Assembly (NCBI GenBank): GCA_037044905.1
Contig: JBAOKB010000061.1
Coordinates: 682,001 to 746,000, forward strand
DNA from: Hortaea werneckii
Lineage: Eukaryota; Ascomycota; Dothideomycetes; Mycosphaerellales; Teratosphaeriaceae
DNA length: 64,000 nt
Direction of reading: 5' to 3'
Shown here: positions 1 through 11,892 of the stretch, in pieces
Position numbering within the stretch: the first letter of the stretch is position 1
How the letters are laid out: each line of letters starts with the position of its first letter
Program-made: the position numbers and the translations under genes
The notes under the pieces: model-generated
The model's database searches: none
Seen by the model: only the letters and a program-made list of their open reading frames with translations
Told to the model about the DNA's origin: nothing

Positions 1-475
1 ATTCCTTTATTGAGCTAACAAAAGGGATATACAGAAGCGTAGAGAGCAAAAAGGCTAACGGAGATTATAGTTATTGTTGGTCATGTCCCATTGCTACAGA
101 GGGAGTATTGCTAACCGAAGGGGATATATAGTAGCATAGAGAGCAAAAAGGCTAACGGAGATTATAGCTATTATTAGTCATGTCCTATTGTTACAGAGGG
201 ATTATTGCTAACCGAAAGGAAGATATAGTAGCATAGAGAGCAAAAAGGCTAACGGAGATTATAGCTATTATTAGTCATATCCTATTGTTACAGAGGGATT
301 ATTGCTAACCGAAAGGAAGATATAGTAGCACAGAGAGCAAAAAGCCTAACGGAGATTCAAGTTATTATTGGTCATGTCCCATTGCCACAGAGGGAGTATT
401 GCTAACCGAAGGTGATATACAATAGCGTAGCGAGCAAGAAAGCTAACGGAGATCATAGTCATACAGTATTGCTAG
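1..475. repeat. 97-bp tandem repeat, five copies, cut by the window start
   Basis: The word GAGAGCAAAAAGGCTAACGG starts at 42 and 139, and its variants start at 236, 333 and 430, so the period is exactly 97 bp. Each unit also carries a conserved ATTGCTAACCGAA segment. Copies differ by scattered substitutions, with no indels between the anchor words. The array probably continues to the left of the window. It ends just downstream of the 3' end of the minus-strand gene at 487-1202. No open frame runs through the units, so this is a noncoding minisatellite; a subtelomeric or intergenic location cannot be told apart from here. Confidence 0.93.
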
Positions 476-486
476 TCAAAAGATTT

Positions 487-1202
487 CTATATCGAGTTCG
501 GACTGTAGTCGTCCTCGCATTGTCTCCTGATCGCCTCAAGCTCGTCAAGTTCTCCAGCGCCCTTCAACACCTCTCTCAAGTCCGGCTCGTACTTCGTGGG
601 CTCAACATCAGCCCAGGCGCTTTCGGGATGCTCCTCAATCAGATGTTCAACAATTCCCGATGGAAACTTCGGGCTCATAGGGTCGTACTCTAGCTTTTCC
701 TGCCTGAGCAGTCCCAGAGTGACTCGGTCTAGCGGCCATGTCGGAGAGTAGAGTCCATATGCCATCGGGTTTCTGCTTAACTCGGGGCGATCTGGCAATA
801 CTGGCTTGAGTCGAGGATCAGGACGGTTCTGAGGCTCGTACATGACGTCGCATCCCTCCAGAGCGAGCGCTTTCGCTGCATAGTGCTTTTCTAACAGCTC
901 GAGATGTTGGAGACTATCGATTTGAGCATGGGCCGCTTTCGAGCGTTGCTCACAGTCGAAAAGCTGGGCAACAGAGAGTCTCTTGCCTGGGTTGGCTGAC
1001 GTAGGTCGATCTGACTTCCGCTTTTCGATACGGACTGCATCGCCCGGTTGCTCTGCGAACTCGTTAGCCCCTTGAACCCGAAGGCGCAAGGTAAAGGCTT
1101 TTTGGCCCGGATTATGCTAACATGCCAAGTGTACATACCTTCATCATCGTCTGAGATGATCACGACTGCCTCGTCCAGGGCCTGGACTTCTTTGGCCATC
1201 AT
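487..1202 (-). CDS. unknown protein with an N-terminal SUMO-interaction-like motif
   Basis: Two exons (1202-1139 and 1070-487) join across a 68-nt intron with a GTATGT donor and a TTCAAG acceptor. The junction is in phase and gives about 215 residues. I do not recognise the family. The first 21 residues end in VVIISDDDE, a hydrophobic core followed by acidic residues, which is the textbook form of a SUMO-interaction motif. The rest is charged, helix-prone and Pro-rich in the middle, with no membrane segment and no signal peptide. The downstream frame is open from 1089, but its own ATG would skip the conserved-looking acidic start, so the spliced form is preferred. Function is unknown; SUMO binding is inference from a short motif. 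Confidence 0.6.
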
Positions 1203-1974
1203 GTCATCGCCCGTTTCTTAGCAAAGCACACGATCACCATGGGACATGGGTCCGCAGGCCTCGACCCTGTGTTTTGATTGTGGGTAAGCTATCCTTCTGG
1301 CAGAGCTCTGAAGGCTGATCCTATCACAGTAGCGTTGTTCAGGCGTACACGATGTATGCGTTGTTGTTATCTCTGCTGGAGTACATTCAAGTTGGACGAT
1401 GCTTCCACCTCTCAGCGCCACTCGGGGTGAATGTCCATCTTCCGGAAACTTCTTCGCGTCGTCGCTGCCTCATTCGGATGCTCGCAACTGCGCGCCGTTT
1501 GCAGCCGTGAATTGCCTTGTCACATGTCATGAGATCGCGGCTCCGACTTGCCAAGCTTGGTCCAAGCTCTTCTGTCATAAAAGAAGACTTTCCCCCTCCT
1601 CTGAAACTTGCTTCCTTTCTTTTCGGAATTACTCGCCTCTGTCGTTGCTGGACCCACTGTGCGTGGACAATGTGCCTTGTGCCTTCCACGTACGGCACGG
1701 TGCGTTAACAGCGCTGGGTTGTCAGGTAGGCAGCTTGCATGCTGTCAACACCGCCCCTCTACCGCGTGTAGGGCCTGCCTTGCACTTCATCATCGGAGCT
1801 GGGCAACTCTGGGAAATTTCCTAGGGGGGTCTCGAAACGGAAACCTGGAAAGGCGCGGCAGAAGGGGAGGTAGAAAACTGTCTCACGTTTACGTGATTCT
1901 GCACTGCCTTGTTCCCCTGCCTTCTTCTTGCCTTGTCCCTGATCTTGTATTGTGTGACCCGTGAAACCATCAGC

Positions 1975-2112
1975 TCTCAGCGATCAGCAACCAGCACTCA
2001 GCGACCAACACTCAGCGACCAACACTCAGCAACCAACACTCAGCAACCAGCACTCAAGAACCAGCACTCAAGAACCAACACTCAAGAGCCGACACTCAAG
2101 AACCGACAGCCA
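1975..2112. repeat. 14-bp minisatellite, about nine units
   Basis: Units of the form CACTCAGCGACCAA / CACTCAAGAACCAG repeat every 14 bp. Point changes separate an early CACTCAGC class from a later CACTCAAG class. Because the period is not a multiple of three and stops are absent, several frames stay open here, which creates false open frames. Confidence 0.88.
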
Positions 2113-2139
2113 GCAACTAGGGACCAGCAGAGAGCACTA

Positions 2140-2215
2140 CTCAACCAGCAATCAGCACTCCACGACCGGCACTCAGCACTCAGCATCCAGCATTCAGCAT
2201 TCAGCATCCAACACA
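2140..2215. repeat. degenerate 7-bp repeat (CAGCATT/CAGCACT)
   Basis: Runs of CAGCACT, CAGCATC and CAGCATT follow the 14-bp array, apparently as a further decayed relative of the same ACTCAGC core. Noncoding. Confidence 0.75.
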
Positions 2216-2765
2216 AGAAGCCGACAACCAGTATTCTTCTCTGCCTTGTAGCCCTGGTATTGTAGTGTGGTGACCCGTGACCCCATCGGCTTTCAGCGTT
2301 CTCTCGCTGGGCTCCGGAGGGGTCTATCAGGGTATTCAAAAATGACAGCAATTGAAAATATGCTCGCTACGTGATTGACATATTTGCAAGCTGCCCTAAG
2401 CATATTCCTGCACGGCTGTCTGTACAGCAGATCTTTCTCCGTGGCCTGGTTCCGTGCCTAATCCTTTCAGGGATTCACAGAGCGTTCTTTGGGCAAACTT
2501 GCCGTACCACTGCATTCACTGAATTTGGCATTGTTGTGCCATCTGCAAGGCAAGACACTTCAGCATGAGGGCGAGAGATAGAATGTAATCAATACTTGCC
2601 GCGCGATAGGTGCAGCACGTTTCAAGAGGCCCGGATCCCCTTAATGAACAAATTTATGAGTACACAAGCTTACTGCAGTTCAATTCGTCCAAAGACACCT
2701 TGCTAAGCACTTCAAACCATGACGAAGCTTCTCGATCTTAGAGGTTATGGACCCTCCCCTTCACA

Positions 2766-3688
2766 TTACCAAATCCTCAGTGGGTAGCCCTTAATGTCCC
2801 CCTCGCCACCTGCAGCTTTCAGTTCTTCCTCCCTCTCCTCAGCCAAATGCTCCTGCGGAACGACCGTCTTCGCGCTCATCGTCTCCCAAGTCCCTCTCCT
2901 TCTCCACTCGCGAAAGATGACCTTGTTCGGGAGCGCCAGTCTCTCCGTCTTTTCATCCACAACGATCTTCTGTTTGCTCCGTTTCAGCACATCCGCCATG
3001 AATGTGCACAACCTGTCGTCGAGCCTCTCAATCACACCAGACTTGCTCCAGCACAGCTCATAGTCATCGCCGTAGTAGAGTACTATATCGCGGTGCAAGA
3101 TCGTCATCTCAAGCATATCGGCAACGAACTCCCAGCGCGTAAGTCGTGTTTCCGAATACCGAGGGAGAATGCCAGAGTTCTCGCCGAAACGTGCAAGGTC
3201 GCAGCGCCGGGCTCCTTCGTCGTAGCGGAGGACGAAGACAACCAGGCTGCTCTGTGCCATTAAGCGCTTGGCCATGGTATACATGCGTTTCGTGCCGGTA
3301 TCGAGAGGGACAGGGCTTTCGTCTTTGTTCTTGCCTTCGATCTCGCGGAGAAGGCGTCTCACCTCTTCAGTCGGTCTTGCAGAGATCGGTGGGATGGGTA
3401 TTCCGTCTTCGCGATCGAGGTCGGCGTTTTGCGGAAGACGACCACGACGCCTGCGATACTGTGGGATAAGATCGTTTTGCGGACTGCTGCTGGAGGGCTC
3501 GGTTTCGGTGGTCTCCTCATCGTCCTCATCGTCCGTGTCGTCCTCGTCGTCGCTCGATGGCGACTTGGGCTGAGCTTGAGGGGCGGTTGTGTTCGTCACT
3601 ATTTGTCCATGTGAGATGCTGCACACTTGAACGAGTACTCACGATTCGAGCGGCTTGCTGACGTACCTTTCAATGTCAGGCGAGTCAT
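2766..3688 (-). CDS. unknown acidic/basic fungal protein
   Basis: Two exons: 3688-3667 encodes seven residues starting MTRLTLK. A 68-nt intron with a GTACGT donor and AAATAG acceptor (3666-3599) follows, then 3598-2766. Phases match and give 284 residues. The N-terminal third is low complexity, with runs of Asp/Glu and Ser followed by an Arg cluster. The rest (about residues 90-260) is a compact mixed alpha/beta region with several Trp and Tyr residues. No family recognised. An in-frame ATG inside the intron (3626) would give 286 residues, but the short upstream exon has clean splice sites, so I prefer it. Likely nuclear because of the acidic/basic tail pattern; this is inference. Confidence 0.7.
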
Positions 3689-5444
3689 GTTGACGATACG
3701 CTCAGCTGCTGGAGGCCGAAGCAATTCGTTTTGATGATCGAAGGCAGTGCAATGAGTGTAATGGCATGAACTGTTTAGTAGTCGGAGTAGAGTGCCAATG
3801 TAGGACGTGCGTCAGCAATTCCAAGTAAAGTAAAAAAGGTGTGCAGTAAGTCTAAATGTTAGCCTGTGAATGGGATTGATTTGTTTCGGCTTTAGATTTC
3901 CAAACGGGGCAAGAGCTCTCTCATTCTCGCGATCTTTTCACACAGCAATGACAGCATCACTGGGGATTGAGCTCTCTACCCACGACGCAAATAAGAAATA
4001 TACCTTGTGCAGAACTCTAAAGCTTTTAAGGGGCCTGGAGGACGAGGGCTCTTTGCACACGATATTTCAATGTTGTACTTGCCTTGCTCGTAAAAGCCCG
4101 TTGCCTGGTGACATCCGGGCCAGCAGCCAAAGCCCGTTCAATTTTGAAGGCTGTGAGCCTCATGAATGTCTTGCAGCAGCAACAAACAATCCCGTTGATT
4201 GCTGCCGATCGCTCTCTGTCCAGGCGAGGCGAATCGCAGCAGCTGCCTCAGAATTGTTCTACTCGTGGGATGATTCTAAATCTTGCAAGACTCCAGAGCT
4301 TCTTCGATTAGGCCCATGGCGAATTCGACGGAACGCTGACTCGCCAACGTATATTTAACATCGCTCAAAGGTGATGTTCATACAGAGGCGCAAGAGCACC
4401 TATTTTGACAACAAAGCGCTCTTGTCTTTCGCTCCCAAGGAAGTAGGTGCCGTGACCTTCGAAGTATAAGATCTCTTTCCATAGTGCTGATTAGAGCCAT
4501 CCAGGAAACACTACTCGTTATTTGGTGCAAAAAGTGCCACGCATCGAGAGCCGGTGACGTACTCCACAATGGCTGATTCTGAGGTTTCGGCATCTATAGC
4601 GAAGGCCATTTACGCGCCGATATATTGCTGCTTGCAGCGTGAACAGTCCCGCTCGGAAACAAGACCTGGGGCTGCGGATGGCGAAAGCCTTAGGCAATGA
4701 CCAGCATATGATGGGTAGCCGCTGCTAACATCATGTCTTATTCATAGCATCAACGAAAAGAAGCAGCACGTCTCCTGCCTGTTTCTCATCCTCGCGCATG
4801 TGTCAGACTAGTCGTCTCGACGTGGGCAGTAGGTACTATCGTAGTGAAGAAAACACATGAAAATCATCGACATACATGTTTCACGCGAACATGATCAATT
4901 CATCTGAAGATCATGGGAACATGCGACGAATAGCCCATGCCATCCTGACACGCAATGCAAAAGTGAAGGCAGTGAGATGTCAGCAGCAACTATCTAACCG
5001 CGTTCCTTTGGTACATTTGCGAAGGCGCCGCTAGCGAAAAAGGCTGCTGAAATTTGGTCTAGGCACAGTATTAATGACCATCAAACTACGAGACATTTTA
5101 AGCGTCAATGGTGATAAGGATTTGTGCCTGGTATGGAGGAAAAGAAGAGTGAGTTGAGGTTGACAGGAAGTTATGAAGTGGGATCGCTAGCGCGGTCTTG
5201 GCTTTCCCGCGGAGGAACTTTGAGACGCCCATGGGTGTAGTGGATGGAGACGGCTGGACTTGAAGTCGACGACAGGCAACTTATTGTCCGGGTACAATTC
5301 ACGATGAATGCTGGGCAGAAGAGCGCGCGGCGTATAGCTGCATCCCATGGTTCGTATGACAATTCATCAATGGATTTATCTCTCTAACACGCCCTCTCAG
5401 GTCCGCTCTCCCGCGATACCGTCTGCACATCATGCCTCTCCCGC
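3689..5444. other. gene-less stretch
   Basis: Holds one open frame on the plus strand (3870-4358), but without family resemblance, clear start context or intron signals. I see no RNA gene and no repeat. The right end should contain the promoter of the mL46 gene, and the left end that of the minus-strand gene ending at 3688. Confidence 0.5.
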
Positions 5445-6545
5445 ATGTCCCGACGAGCAGCGTCTACAGCTGCTGCCACATCAGAGCAAGCAGCTCCAAC
5501 GCAATCAGTTCCGAAGCAGAACCCGCCCGTCACTTCATCAGCGCCAGCGAAAGCGTACCGCGTGCTTACCTCTCCTCTCCTCTCCCGCCCACCGCTCCTA
5601 ACGCGCAACCTAACCTCCTTTGAGAAGGCTTACTTCCTGTATCAGAAGCGTCTCAATGAACGCCTTGCTTTGCCCTTTAGCAGGTACTTCTACTACAAGA
5701 AGGGCACACCAGGAGACGAAGAATGGAAACGGAAGATCCGTGTAAGGAAAACCGCTGCCAGGGATATTGGAGTTTACAATGCGTATGGAGATGAAGGCTG
5801 GAATGACGAGGTCCTCGTCGGTGACGACGTGAGTGAGCCTTCAACGACAGTCGAAAGGTTGATCAGGGATGCGGAAGGTCGACCCATTGTGGATGTGGAG
5901 AGCCAGAAGGAAGAAGAAGAGCAGAAGAGCGTAGAAGGTGCAAAGCGGGAGCTACAGCGTGTGGAGGTGGAGCGCCCAATGTCAAGGGAGACGGAGGCAG
6001 ACCGGAAAAATGACCAACGAAGCTTGAACAGGAAGTTAGATCGGGCTCTGTACCTCATGGTGAAAAACAAGGAGGGCATCTGGCGATTCCCAGAGGACAG
6101 AGTTTACGGCAGGGAGAATCTGCACCAGGTAAGTCGTGACAAGTTACAGCTATTCTGAGGGTCTGACGCTAACCTCTGCAATGTACAGGCTGCCGAACGT
6201 ATCCTCATCCAATCGGCTGGCATCAACATGAACACTTTCCTCATCGGCAACCACCCCATCGGCCACCACGCCCAGAAATATACCCGCCCTATTACCAGCA
6301 CCCTGTCCGCTAACCGTCTTGTGCCGACGTCCACTATCGCAAGAGCCGGCGAGGAGGGTAGCGTGAGGGAAGAGTATGGCGAGAAGGTCTTCTTCATGAA
6401 GGCACGCATAATGGCCGGTCAGGCGGACCTTAGCAAGAACGAGTACGGAGACCAGGAGTTCAAGTGGTTGGCGAAGGAGGAGGTGCAGGACGTGGTCACC
6501 CAGGCCTACTGGAGCTCGGTCAAGAACATGCTCACGGAGAGATGA
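5445..6545 (+). CDS. mrpl17: mitochondrial large-subunit ribosomal protein mL46 (MRPL17)
   Basis: Two exons (5445-6128 and 6189-6545) with a 60-nt phase-0 intron (GTAAGT donor, GCTAAC branch site, GTACAG acceptor) give 346 residues, normal for fungal mL46. The N terminus is Ser/Ala/Arg-rich and free of acidic residues, as expected of a mitochondrial presequence. It is followed by the conserved block containing FEKAYFLYQKRLNERLALPF and then a YFYYKKGTPGDEEW segment. The C-terminal half has the NUDIX-like fold of the family, with GNHPIGHHAQKY and the FFMKARIMAGQ strand. The protein is part of the mitoribosome large subunit. A second ATG just upstream (5432) opens an out-of-frame short ORF that could act as a weak uORF. 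Confidence 0.93.
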
Positions 6546-7596
6546 GCCATTTGAAGATACGAAAGCAGCGCGTCAGTGTTTTGGGTCGACCGCCGTGCAG
6601 CATTGATGGGCGAATTAGGTACGGCCAGGCCCTACACAAGGCAGTCAAAGGATCTTGTGGCAATGCAAACTTCGATTTCCGCAGCTCTCAGGCAAGAAAA
6701 AGGACGGGAGAGGGGTCTACGAACCATTGACCCAAGCGATGGCGACACGCGACCTTAGCTGCAGCTACGAGTGTCGGGAGAAGACGGTTTAGGGAGCTGC
6801 GATTCGAACTCCGTCAAGACTCCTGCTCACAGACTACTCCAGCTCATAAGTGAAGAGGGATTACTCATGGACCAATTGGCTAAATGGATATAAGGCTACT
6901 GGCTTTGGATTGTACAGATATCTATGTGTGTGTATGCTATTTTCAATTCAGGAATGTGTAAACTTGTTCAAGACTCATAGTCATGATTCGGCTTCACCTC
7001 AGCTGCATCTCATTCCAATTTGTCCTAGCGGTGCACTTGACAGAGCAACAAGCTCGACCAATGCTTTTCATTCCGACCGCCTTCCCTTGAACTGCATCCC
7101 ATGTGGTACGGAGATTATTGGGAAGATGAAAAGCAAGCGCGACTAGGTACTATCAAGTAACTTTGCGGCGACTGTAATCGGTCATTAAGATAGGAAGCGC
7201 GGATCTGCCACTGGCGGTTCCATTCCCGAGGATAGCGTAGAAGCAGTTTATTAGATGTAGGCTGTGGATGAGGATACTGCATTGAGTGTCTGCTCGTGCT
7301 CTGGAGAGCCGAGTCTATCATCAACCGTTCCTTTTCAGCAGACGTGACAATTGACTAGTCCTTGCCGTGTTCGTATAAACATGCATCGGTGGCAAGAGAT
7401 GTGAATGAAGGTGAAGTCGAGCGTGAGGTCATTTCGGGGTCATTCCGCAGCATTGACGGTGTTGCGACATTAGGTAATCACAGAGGCAACATCGTGCTTG
7501 GTCAATCAACCACTTCTCTATTCAATCCGGTGCGACACCAGAAGCTTCTCACTTCCGTGCCATGTAGTCGGACGACCACTAATCAGAGGAAACGAC
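6546..7596. other. intergenic region
   Basis: Nothing convincing. It separates two genes on the same strand and should hold the 3' end of mL46 and the promoter of the RING protein. A TTCGAAC word near 6805 resembles a tRNA T-loop, but no cloverleaf can be drawn around it. Confidence 0.5.
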
Positions 7597-10433
7597 ATGG
7601 GTACCCTCACAGCAGGACAGCCGCGCCTAGCGGAGTACTGCGAACATAAGCTGCCAACATCCTGTCGCCTTACATCGATCCATAACTGCTGTGCTTGTGC
7701 AGATGAGCGTGGCTACTCCGCCGCTTACCCGACTTACATCGACGGCGTGGGATTTGTGCCGCGTGGAACAAGGTGGCAGCGTTACTGTTGGTTCTGCAAA
7801 GAGTTCTGGGAGAACCGAGTGCGAGCTTCGGGATTGCGGCCAGCACAGACAAGGATACCAGAGGTGCCTGATCAGAGGGAGTTCCTAGACCGATGGTATG
7901 AATTTCACCAGGGCTACAGAATTGTCACAAAGGAAGATGGTAGTGAGGAGAGGGTTGCTGTGCTTGGAGAGGACTTTCGTGAAGTGAGCCCTGGATATCT
8001 ACCACGGACACTGGAAGAACTTAGAGCAGGTCGTGCGGCCAATGACATGGCTGAGCAATCGCGACAACAGCAGGTCAGGGAAGAGCCAGAGGAGTCTGGG
8101 CCCAGCCTGGAAGACACTTTGGACCAAATGTTTCAAGCTGCATCTCTTGAAGAGGAGCAGCCTTCGCGCCGGCGCGAACGACCCAACCTTGCCGAACAAG
8201 TGTCTGGCGAAGGTCTAGCCTCGGTCATGAACGAAGAGGAGAATGAGCGAAATAGACGATTGATGCGCAGCACCAACGTCCATGCCCAAGCCATGACTGC
8301 CGCGGGTAGTCGAAATCGAGACTATCAAAACCGACGGATCGCAGCTCTTCGTAGAGAACTACACCGTATGCGGAATGGCATCGAGCGTGTTATCACTGGA
8401 CTGCGAGATTTGGGTGAAAATGTTCCAGACTCTTCAGAGGCGAATGGACGTTTGGCGGAGCTTGGGAGAACACTGGACAACATCGACGATGCTCCCACAC
8501 AACAAGAGGCTGAACTCGCAATCAATAGCGTCAACAATTTAACGGATCAAACCGACGCATCTCAATCCGATTGTACACTTGCGAATATCCAGACACGCAT
8601 CGATGCCGCACGGCAACAAGTGAACGAAGCACGCAGAAATCGTGATCAAGCAGCAACTGAGCTTGACGCTTCAGAGCAGGAGTTCAGAACGTCTCAACAA
8701 CGTCTTCAGCAACTGCAACGGGAACAACGTACGACTGAAAACTACCTGCGGTTGTTTGGAACTCGAGAGGAGATGCTAGAGCAAGGCGAGCAGTACGAGA
8801 GTCCGATCGGCGGCATGTTCAGTCGTGCGATGGAGCGTTTCCGTGCGGCCGAAGAGGTGCGACGCGAAGAACGCACCTTGCGTGGAGTTTTAGCGGATGA
8901 AGCGGCGGCCGGTACTGCGGACACGGGACGTCTGCCAGGGCTCGGGACTCGAGAGCGAGACGTATGGGGCGTCCCGATCCCGATGCAGCCACAAACGCAT
9001 TCTGGTGAGGGCGAAGACGATGGCTCTCAGGAGCCAAGGGGCGAGCTTGAGGAATACTACGCTCTGCTAAGGCGGCAGGGTTGGAATCAACAAGTTTCTG
9101 AGCCCGACCGAGTGCCACAACTAGATAACGGTGCCCGCGAAGAAGAAACTAATTCCAGCAATCTCGCAAGCGACAACTTTCCTCGTAATATGTTGAATGC
9201 CGTAGCGGCACACAGAGAGCGCAACGAGAGCACGGAGGGTCCTTCAAGTAATGACGATCCCCATGTTGCAGAGTTGCCTGCCTCACAACCAGAGGCCGCT
9301 GTTATGGTTCACGACCGGGATGCCGACCTCGACCATCTGCTGCTTTCGATCCCTAGAAACTATGACCTCATGCCCGGAAGAGCATGGTCACTCAATGAAA
9401 TGCAAGGTGTAATGGCCCGCCGGGGCACAACTGGCTTGACCGTGGACGATGAGCACCGCATCGATGAAACACTCAATGATCTTGAGATAGTCTGGCGATC
9501 AGGCTTGCCAACAGCTCGCCTTCTTCGGCAACGGAGGGTTGGCATGCGCCCATCACTGCAACATAACGCCGCGAGCGACGACGTCACACAAAGAACTTGC
9601 AATGCTGAGATTATGGCGGAAGCGTTTCAAATGTCCTCAGAAGTACGAAGGAGGGCTCCGCAGCTCAACGCTGCAGAGCAGCTCAGGATGTTGTATCGTC
9701 TGCAAGCCAGCGACCGTACCATGGTAGATTATGACATTTTGCAGCGCATGCTGGACGACCCGGAAACCGTCGAACTTGCTTCGCGCATCCATGAGCAGAC
9801 CTCGCTTGGAGATGCCATTGACATCAGTAATGCCAGGCAAAGCGCGCTAGAGCAACGACGCCAGGACGCAGCCCGTCAAGGTGACCACTCAAGGCAAGAG
9901 CTCGATGCACAAAGGCGCGCCACTCAAGCTCTTGCAGTCGCTGCTGGCAGGACTGCCATGAGAGCAGGACCGGCAACCCTGCTCGAGCAAATGGCAGATC
10001 GGACGAAGAGACTCGCGTTGCGTACGACAGACTGCGACAGAACGGCTTCGCACCCGACGGCGATTCATCCATGGCACGGATGCTCCGACAGACTATGTAC
10101 CGGCCTCTCAACCTAGCAGATTACGCCGACTTAGACTCGCCTACTAACTCGGACGAGGAGGAGGATGAAGAACAGGGACTGGATGCCCGGGATACTGGAC
10201 GTCCGGAGCCGAAGACCGAGGAGGAAATGATGCTCAGCATGGAGTGTCGCGTGTGCTATACCCAGCTAGCGGAGATCGCATGCCTGCCCTGCGGTCATCT
10301 GGTCATGTGTAAGTGGTGTTCGGAGCAGCATAGTCCCGTCATGCCGCATGATCGGACAAGGCCGCGGCGCGCGGCGGGTTGTCCGGTTTGCAGGAAGGGT
10401 ATCAGACAGAAAGTGAAGGTTTTCAGGGCGTAA
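7597..10433 (+). CDS. large coiled-coil protein with C-terminal RING finger (probable E3 ubiquitin ligase)
   Basis: About 945 residues if one base is restored near 10001. The N terminus has a cluster with CEH, CCAC and WFCKEFW, a possible zinc-binding module. The middle (about residues 200-480) is Glu/Arg/Gln-rich coiled coil. The C terminus is a C3HC4 RING beginning CRVCYTQLAEIACLPCGH, followed by MCKWC and CPVCRKGI, and ends at VKVFRA. This is the IAP/MUL1 RING type. The start ATG is chosen at 7597 because upstream residues are not protein-like. The reading frame changes at GATCGGACG: the first frame reads MADR then nonsense, and the second resumes DEETRVAYDRLRQNG. Restoring a third G joins them smoothly. 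An intron from the GTGACC at 9881 is possible, but it would remove sequence that looks coding. Confidence 0.8.
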
Positions 10434-10821
10434 AATCAAGCTGGTATACGTCTCTCTATCGACAACTTCCAGCGATATCATTCTGTGAAGTTTTCTCCCT
10501 GTCCCTAATGGGTACTAAGCAATGCACTATCAGAAGTGGCTATCATCTTGATAGGATTTTTCAAGAAGGAGGAAGCAGTGACAATAAACAGTCTATCAAA
10601 GATTGCAACAGCTGCAAACTTGAGTCGCTGACGCCTCTTAATTATCTCCTTATTGATTCCAAACTCCGATGTCGGAAGTACGTGCGGACTCTGTCTAATA
10701 ATTATACTTTTTGCTTTCCGACGCGAGATTTGTATCAGTGGTCCATAGTCGAAGGATACACGACACCGTTTTTGGAAAGCGTCGAAAAGATAGGGCGTCA
10801 TTGTGCAATCGCTGATTCACT
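10434..10821. other. intergenic region between convergent genes
   Basis: AT-richer than its flanks. It lies between the 3' ends of the RING gene (plus) and the Clr5-ankyrin gene (minus). No gene seen; the open frames are short and unlike protein. Confidence 0.5.
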
Positions 10822-11892
10822 TTAGCGTTCCCCAGTGCAGATTATGTGGTCAGTATAGCCGTCACGTCGCTTCAAGACTCCCCATCCTACCCGACCCCTC
10901 CACCTTCGCACCAGCCATTGAAGCAGCATCTCCTGCGTCCGACGGACTCCTATCCACGCCATCTCCCTGCGCGACTCTCCCTCGCTTTCCCGTCGCTGGG
11001 CCTGAAGCGCAGTCGGCGTAACAAAATTCGCGTCTTCAGCGTGCACATCCGCACCATAATCCAACAGCATTTCCACAATCGCTTGCGAAGCTTGTGCTTT
11101 GATGGCGACGTGCAGGGGGGTTCTTTCCTGCGCCGTACGCGAGTACACGGATGCGCCTGCTTGTAAGAGCAGGCGGACGTTCTCCTCGAGCGACGCTATC
11201 ACGGCGATCTCCAGTGCGGTCCGGCCTTGGCCGTCGCGGTGGTGGATGTGGATCATGCCTGACGGACGGCTGCGGAGGAAGGTCAGGATGGCGTGCAGGG
11301 TTGGGGGGTCGTTTTCTCCGGCCGCGTAGTGCAGGATGTTGTCTTGCCAGCCCCAGCAGGAGGCGTCGAGGTGGTGGGAGAGCGCTTCGATGTTGGAGTG
11401 GGCGGCTAGGGTTTTGATCGTGTCGAAGAGGGTTGGGAGGGGGAGCTGGGGTACTTTGTCGTGGTGAGACCAGTCTAATGGGGAGCCAGTGGTTAGGGAT
11501 GACGGCTGCGGTTTTCAAGTCGCTACTGCCTTCTGGTTGGTCGGGTGGAGTTGGCAGAGGTGCAGGAGGTTGTCTTCTGATTTCACGGAGGTCGAAGATA
11601 CAGGTCCATCATCTGATTCTGTCGTCTCGATGATGTTGCTATCGAACGCGTTCCATTCTTTTAACTTCACACGATATGAGTGGACGCTGCTAAGAGTCAG
11701 CTGACGATGTGCTCTGACGAATATATCTGTTTGCTCGCCTTGTGTCACGCACCTGGCCTCGAGGCCAACGCCAACCATTATCTCTCGTATCTGCCAGAGG
11801 GGTTTGCCTCCGTGATGTAATGCACAGATTTCATCCTTCACTGACTCAAAGTCTTGAGTCATTGGCATACTGAAGCTGCAAACCGCATGCAT
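10822..11892 (-). CDS. Clr5-domain protein with ankyrin repeats
   Basis: Three exons: 11892-11753, 11686-11527 and 11445-10822. Intron 1 (66 nt) has GTGCGT, a GCTGAC branch site and TTAGCAG. Removing it joins VGVGLEA to SVHSYRVKLKEWN, which restores a Clr5 domain (W-x-I-x-x-I-M ... Y-x-x-K-L-K-x-W). Intron 2 (81 nt; GTAGCG to CCCCAG) is less certain; a better-looking CATTAG acceptor lies inside it but is out of phase. The product is about 307 residues. The C-terminal part has about three ankyrin units, such as DNILHYAAGEND, GRTALEIAVIASLEENVRLL and RTPLHVAIKAQASQAIVEML. Clr5-ankyrin proteins are abundant in filamentous ascomycetes and their role is mostly unknown; protein binding is inferred. 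This copy is short for the class. Confidence 0.75.

Larger units (their letters stand above)
1203..2765. other. intergenic region with minisatellites
   Basis: No convincing gene. Reading frames here overlap the short-period repeats at 1975-2215 or lack coding character. The part from 1203 to about 1420 is probably the promoter of the minus-strand gene ending at 1202. Confidence 0.6.

Noticed and set aside
1..475. CRISPR-like array
   Set aside because: The whole 97-bp unit repeats; there are no short repeats with unique spacers, and the organism is a fungus.
1608..2265. several long open frames over the minisatellite
   Set aside because: They arise from stop-free short repeats in multiple frames at once.
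3870..4358. 162-codon open frame on plus strand
   Set aside because: No family resemblance, no intron or start context; Cys/Ser content looks like chance in a gene-poor stretch.
6795..6820. TTCGAAC word resembling a tRNA B-box
   Set aside because: No matching A-box or stem structure at the right distance on either strand.
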